The notes beneath the pieces were generated by a model that was not told the DNA's origin, ran no database searches, and was given only the letters and a program-made list of their open reading frames with translations. 64,000 nucleotides of DNA from Siphonodentalium dalli (lineage: Eukaryota; Mollusca; Scaphopoda; Gadilida; Siphonodentaliidae): NCBI GenBank assembly GCA_032622095.1, contig CP136061.1, positions 170,073,107-170,137,106 of the forward strand, read 5' to 3'. Numbering within the stretch: position 1 is the stretch's first letter; each line of letters starts with the position of its first letter. The translations under genes and the position numbers were made by a program. This document shows, piece after piece, positions 60,130 to 64,000 of this stretch.

Positions 60130-63100
60130 ATATAGGTATCACCGCCACATACATCTAAAGGTATCCCCACCACACACATATATAGGTATCCCCACCACAC
60201 ACATATATAGGTATCACCACCACACACATATATAGGTATCCCCACCACATACATATATATGTATCCCCACCACACACATATATAGGTATTCCCACCACAC
60301 ACATCTATAGGTATCCCCACCACACACATATATAGGTATCCCCACCACACACATCTATATGTATCCCCACCACACACATATATAGGTATCCCCACCACAT
60401 ACATATATAGGTATCCCCACCACAAACATATATAGTTATCCTCACCACACACATATATAGGTATCCCCACCACATACATATATAGGTCTCCCCACCACAT
60501 ACATATATAGGTATCCCCGCCACATACATGTTGAGGTATCCCCGCCACACACATATATAGGTATCCCCACACATACATATATAGGTATCCCCACCACACA
60601 CATATATAGGTATCCCCACCACACACATATATAGGTATCCCCACCACACACATCTATATGTATCCCCACCACATACATATATAGGTATCCCCACCACATA
60701 CATATATAGATATCCCCACCACACACATATATAGGTATCCCCACCACATACATATATAGGTATCCCCACCACATACATAAATAGGTATTCCCACCACATA
60801 CATATATAGGTATCCCCACCACATACATCTATAGGTATCCGCACCACATACATATATATGTATCCCCACCACATACATATATAGGTATCCCAACCACATA
60901 CTTATATAGGTATCCCCACCCCACACATCTTTAGGTATCCCCACCACATACATATATAAGTATCCTCACCACACACATATATAGGTATCACCACCACAAA
61001 CATATATAGGTATCCCCGCCACACACACACATATAGGTATCCCCGCCACATACATATATAGATATCCCCACCACACACATCTATAGGTATCCCCACCACA
61101 TACATATATAGGTATCACCACCACATACATATATATGTATCCCCACCACACACATATATAGGTATCCCCACCACATACATATATAGGTATCCCCGCAACA
61201 CACATATATAGGTATCCCCACCACATACATATATAGGTCTCCCCACCACATACATCTATAGATATCCCCACCACACACATATATAGGTATCCCCACCACA
61301 CACATATATAGGTATCACCACCACATACATCTATAGGTATCACCACCACATACATATATATATGTATCCCCAACACATACATATATAGGTATTCCCACCA
61401 CATACATATAAAGCTATCCCCTCTACATACATATATAGGTATCCCCACCACATACATATATAGGTATCCCCACCACATACATATATAGGTATCCCCACCA
61501 GAAACATATATAGGTATCCCCACCACACACATCTATATTTATTCCCACCACATACATATATAGGTATCACCACCACATACATATATATAGGTATCCCCAC
61601 CATACACATATATAGGTATCCCCGCCACATACATATATAGGTATCACCACCACACACATATATAGTTCTCCACACCACATACATCTATAGGTATCCCCAC
61701 CACACGCATCTATAGGTATCCCCACCACACGCATCTATAGGTATCCCCACCACACACATCTATAGGTATCCCCACCACACACATATAAAGGTATCCCCAC
61801 TATACACATCTATATGTATCCCCGCCACACACATCTATAGGTATCTCCACCACATACATATATAGGTATCCCCACCACACCCATATATAGGTATCCCCAC
61901 CACATACATATGTAGGTATCACCACCACACACATATAGGTATCCCCGCAACATACATATAGGTATTCCCACCAAACACATATAGGTATCCCCACCGCACA
62001 CATCTATAGGTATCACAACCACATACATATATAGGTATCCCCAACACATACATATATAGGTATCCCCACCACATACATATATAGGTCTCCCCACCACACA
62101 CATATATAGGTATCCTCGCCACACACATATATAGGTATCCTCACCACACACATATAAAGGTATCCCCGCCACATACATCTATAGGTATCCCCACCACATA
62201 CATATATAGGTATCCCCACCACATACATATATAGGTATCACCACCACATACATCTATAGGTATCACCACCACATACATCTATATGTATCACCACCACTCA
62301 CAAATATAGGTATCCCCACCACACACATATATAGGTATCCCCACCACATACATATATAGGTCTCCCCACCACATACATCTATAGGTATCCCCACCACATA
62401 CATATATAGGTATCACCACCACATACATATGTAGGTATCCCCGCCACACACATATATAGGTATCCCCGCCACATACATATATAGGTATCCCCACCACACA
62501 GATCTATAAGTATCACCAACACATACATATATAGGTATCCCCAACACATACATATATAGGTATCCCCACCACATAAATATATAGGTATCCCCACCACATA
62601 CATATATAGGTATCGCCACCACAAACATCTATAGGTATCCCCACCACATACATATATAGGTATCCCCACCACATACATATATAGGTATTCCCACCACATA
62701 CAAATATAGGTATCCCCACCACATACATGTATAAGTATTCCCGCCAAACAGATATATAGGTCTCCCCACCACACACATCTATAGGTATCCCCACCACACA
62801 CATATATAGGTATCCCCACCACATACATATATAGGTCTCCCCACCACATACATATATAGATATCCCCGCCACATACATGTTGAGGTATCCCCGCCACACA
62901 CATATATAGGTATCCCCACACATACATATATAGGTATCCCCACCACACACATATATAGGTATCCCCACCACACACATCTATAGGTATCCCCACCACACAC
63001 ATCTATAGGTATCCCCACCACATACATATATAGGTATCCCCACCACATACATATATAGATATCTCCACCACACACATATATAGGTATCACCACCACATAC

Positions 63101-64000
63101 ATATATAGGTATCCCCACCACATACATAAATAGGTATTCCCACCACATACATATATAGGTATCCCCACCACATACCTATATAGGTATCCCCACCACATAC
63201 ATATATAGGTATCCCCACCACATACATATATAGGTATCCCCACCACACACATCTTTAGGTATCCCCACCACATACATATATAAGTATCCTCACCACACAC
63301 ATATATAGGTATCACCACCACAAACATATATAGGTATCCCCGCCACACACACATATATAGGTATCCCCGCCACATACATATATAGGTATCCCCACCACAC
63401 ATATCTATAGGTATCCCCACCACATACATATATAGGTATCACCACCACATACATATATAGGTATCCCCACCACACCCATATATAGGTATCCCCACCACAT
63501 ACATATGTAGGTATCACCACCACACACATATAGGTATCCCCGCAACATACATATAGGTATTCCCACCAAACACATATAGGTATCCCCACCGCACACATCT
63601 ATAGGTATCACAACCACATACATATATAGGTATCCCCAACACATACATATATAGGTATCCCCACCACATACATATATAGGTCTCCCCACCACACACATAT
63701 ATAGGTATCCTCGCCACACACATATATAGGTATCCTCACCACACACATATAAAGGTATCCCCGCCACATACATCTATAGGTATCCCCACCACATACATAT
63801 ATAGGTATCCCCACCACATACATATATAGGTATCACCACCACATACATCTATAGGTATCACCACCACATACATCTATATGTATCACCACCACTCACAAAT
63901 ATAGGTATCCCCACCACACACATATATAGGTATCCCCACCACATACATATATAGGTCTCCCCACCACATACATCTATAGGTATCCCCACCACATACATAT
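54665..64000. repeat. Higher-order repeat, period 6,675 bp, with a partial third copy to the window end
   Basis: The stretch 54665 to about 56.0 kb matches 61340 to about 62.7 kb at offset 6,675, for example 55135/61810, 55338/62013, 55613/62288 and 55738/62413. A further partial copy lies 1,595 bp downstream, with 61919/63514 and 62013/63608 matching. It continues with the rare variant actcacaaat to the last base of the window. Confidence 0.85.

Larger units (their letters stand above)
35163..64000. repeat. 25-bp satellite DNA, array 2 (roughly 1,150 units; continues past the window)
   Basis: Same 25-bp unit, orientation and variant sites as array 1. It begins with tatatagg directly after the pentanucleotide-like tail of the LINE and runs uninterrupted to the last base. 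The first 500 or so bases carry the marker atcctctcc at 35331, which otherwise occurs only in the first 17 kb of the window. From about 35.7 kb onward the array is built of long higher-order repeats. Mutual identity of long blocks is visibly very high, often one difference or none in several hundred bases, which indicates recent amplification or ongoing homogenisation. No non-satellite insertion of more than a few bases is visible. Confidence 0.98.

Noticed and set aside
1-64000. G-quadruplex or telomeric repeat on the G-rich strand
   Set aside because: Each unit has only one GGGG run, with about 21 bases to the next, so loops are far too long for a standard quadruplex. The unit does not match known telomere repeats.

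Overview
This window is eukaryotic, almost certainly from an invertebrate animal. About 54.7 kb of the 64 kb is one family of 25-bp tandem satellite, and the rest is a 9.27-kb AT-rich island without satellite. The animal source is inferred from three things: a CR1/L2-like (Jockey superfamily) non-LTR retrotransposon, a decayed hAT-type DNA transposon with BED zinc-finger remnants, and a TTAA-bounded foldback element. The style of the LINE fits a lophotrochozoan such as a mollusc, but I cannot fix the species. I find no host protein gene, rRNA, tRNA, bacterial operon or CRISPR array.

Layout. Positions 1-25893 are satellite array 1. Positions 25894-35162 are the island. Positions 35163-64000 are satellite array 2, which runs off the window. 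The satellite unit reads ggtatccccacc then acatacatatata on the + strand, with a few recurrent variant sites and occasional 22-bp or 27-bp units. Both arrays carry multi-kilobase higher-order repeats. The clearest is a 6,240-bp period (about 250 units) with near-identical copies at 35.7-41.9 kb and 41.9-48.2 kb. Other periods are about 2.4, 2.9, 4.1 and 6.7 kb. Some blocks recur on both sides of the island.

The island, left to right, holds: unidentified AT-rich DNA; a diverged 137-bp duplication (26.4-26.7 kb); a 437-bp foldback element with TTAA ends (26818-27254); a hairpin (27268-27308); a CAT-rich low-complexity patch; a 1,095-bp hAT-like fossil (28025-29119); a second hairpin with the same inner core as the first (30001-30042); short direct repeats; an (AT)n(GT)n tract; and a + strand LINE (coding from 31497, tail ending at 35162). 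The LINE is nearly intact. It has an APE-type endonuclease, then a reverse transcriptase, a 3' stem-loop, AATAAA and a pentanucleotide-like tail that runs straight into satellite. Its reading frame is broken once, by an extra 29-bp copy in a small 22-bp tandem array between the two domains.

The many long minus-strand open frames in the satellite are a property of the repeat, not genes. The unit contains no stop on that strand and 25 leaves remainder 1 when divided by 3, so every frame reads through. A single A-to-C variant creates TAG immediately followed by ATG, which sets most of the apparent ends and starts. I see no new enzymatic or defence system. The points of real interest are the higher-order structure of the satellite, the island junctions and the almost intact LINE.
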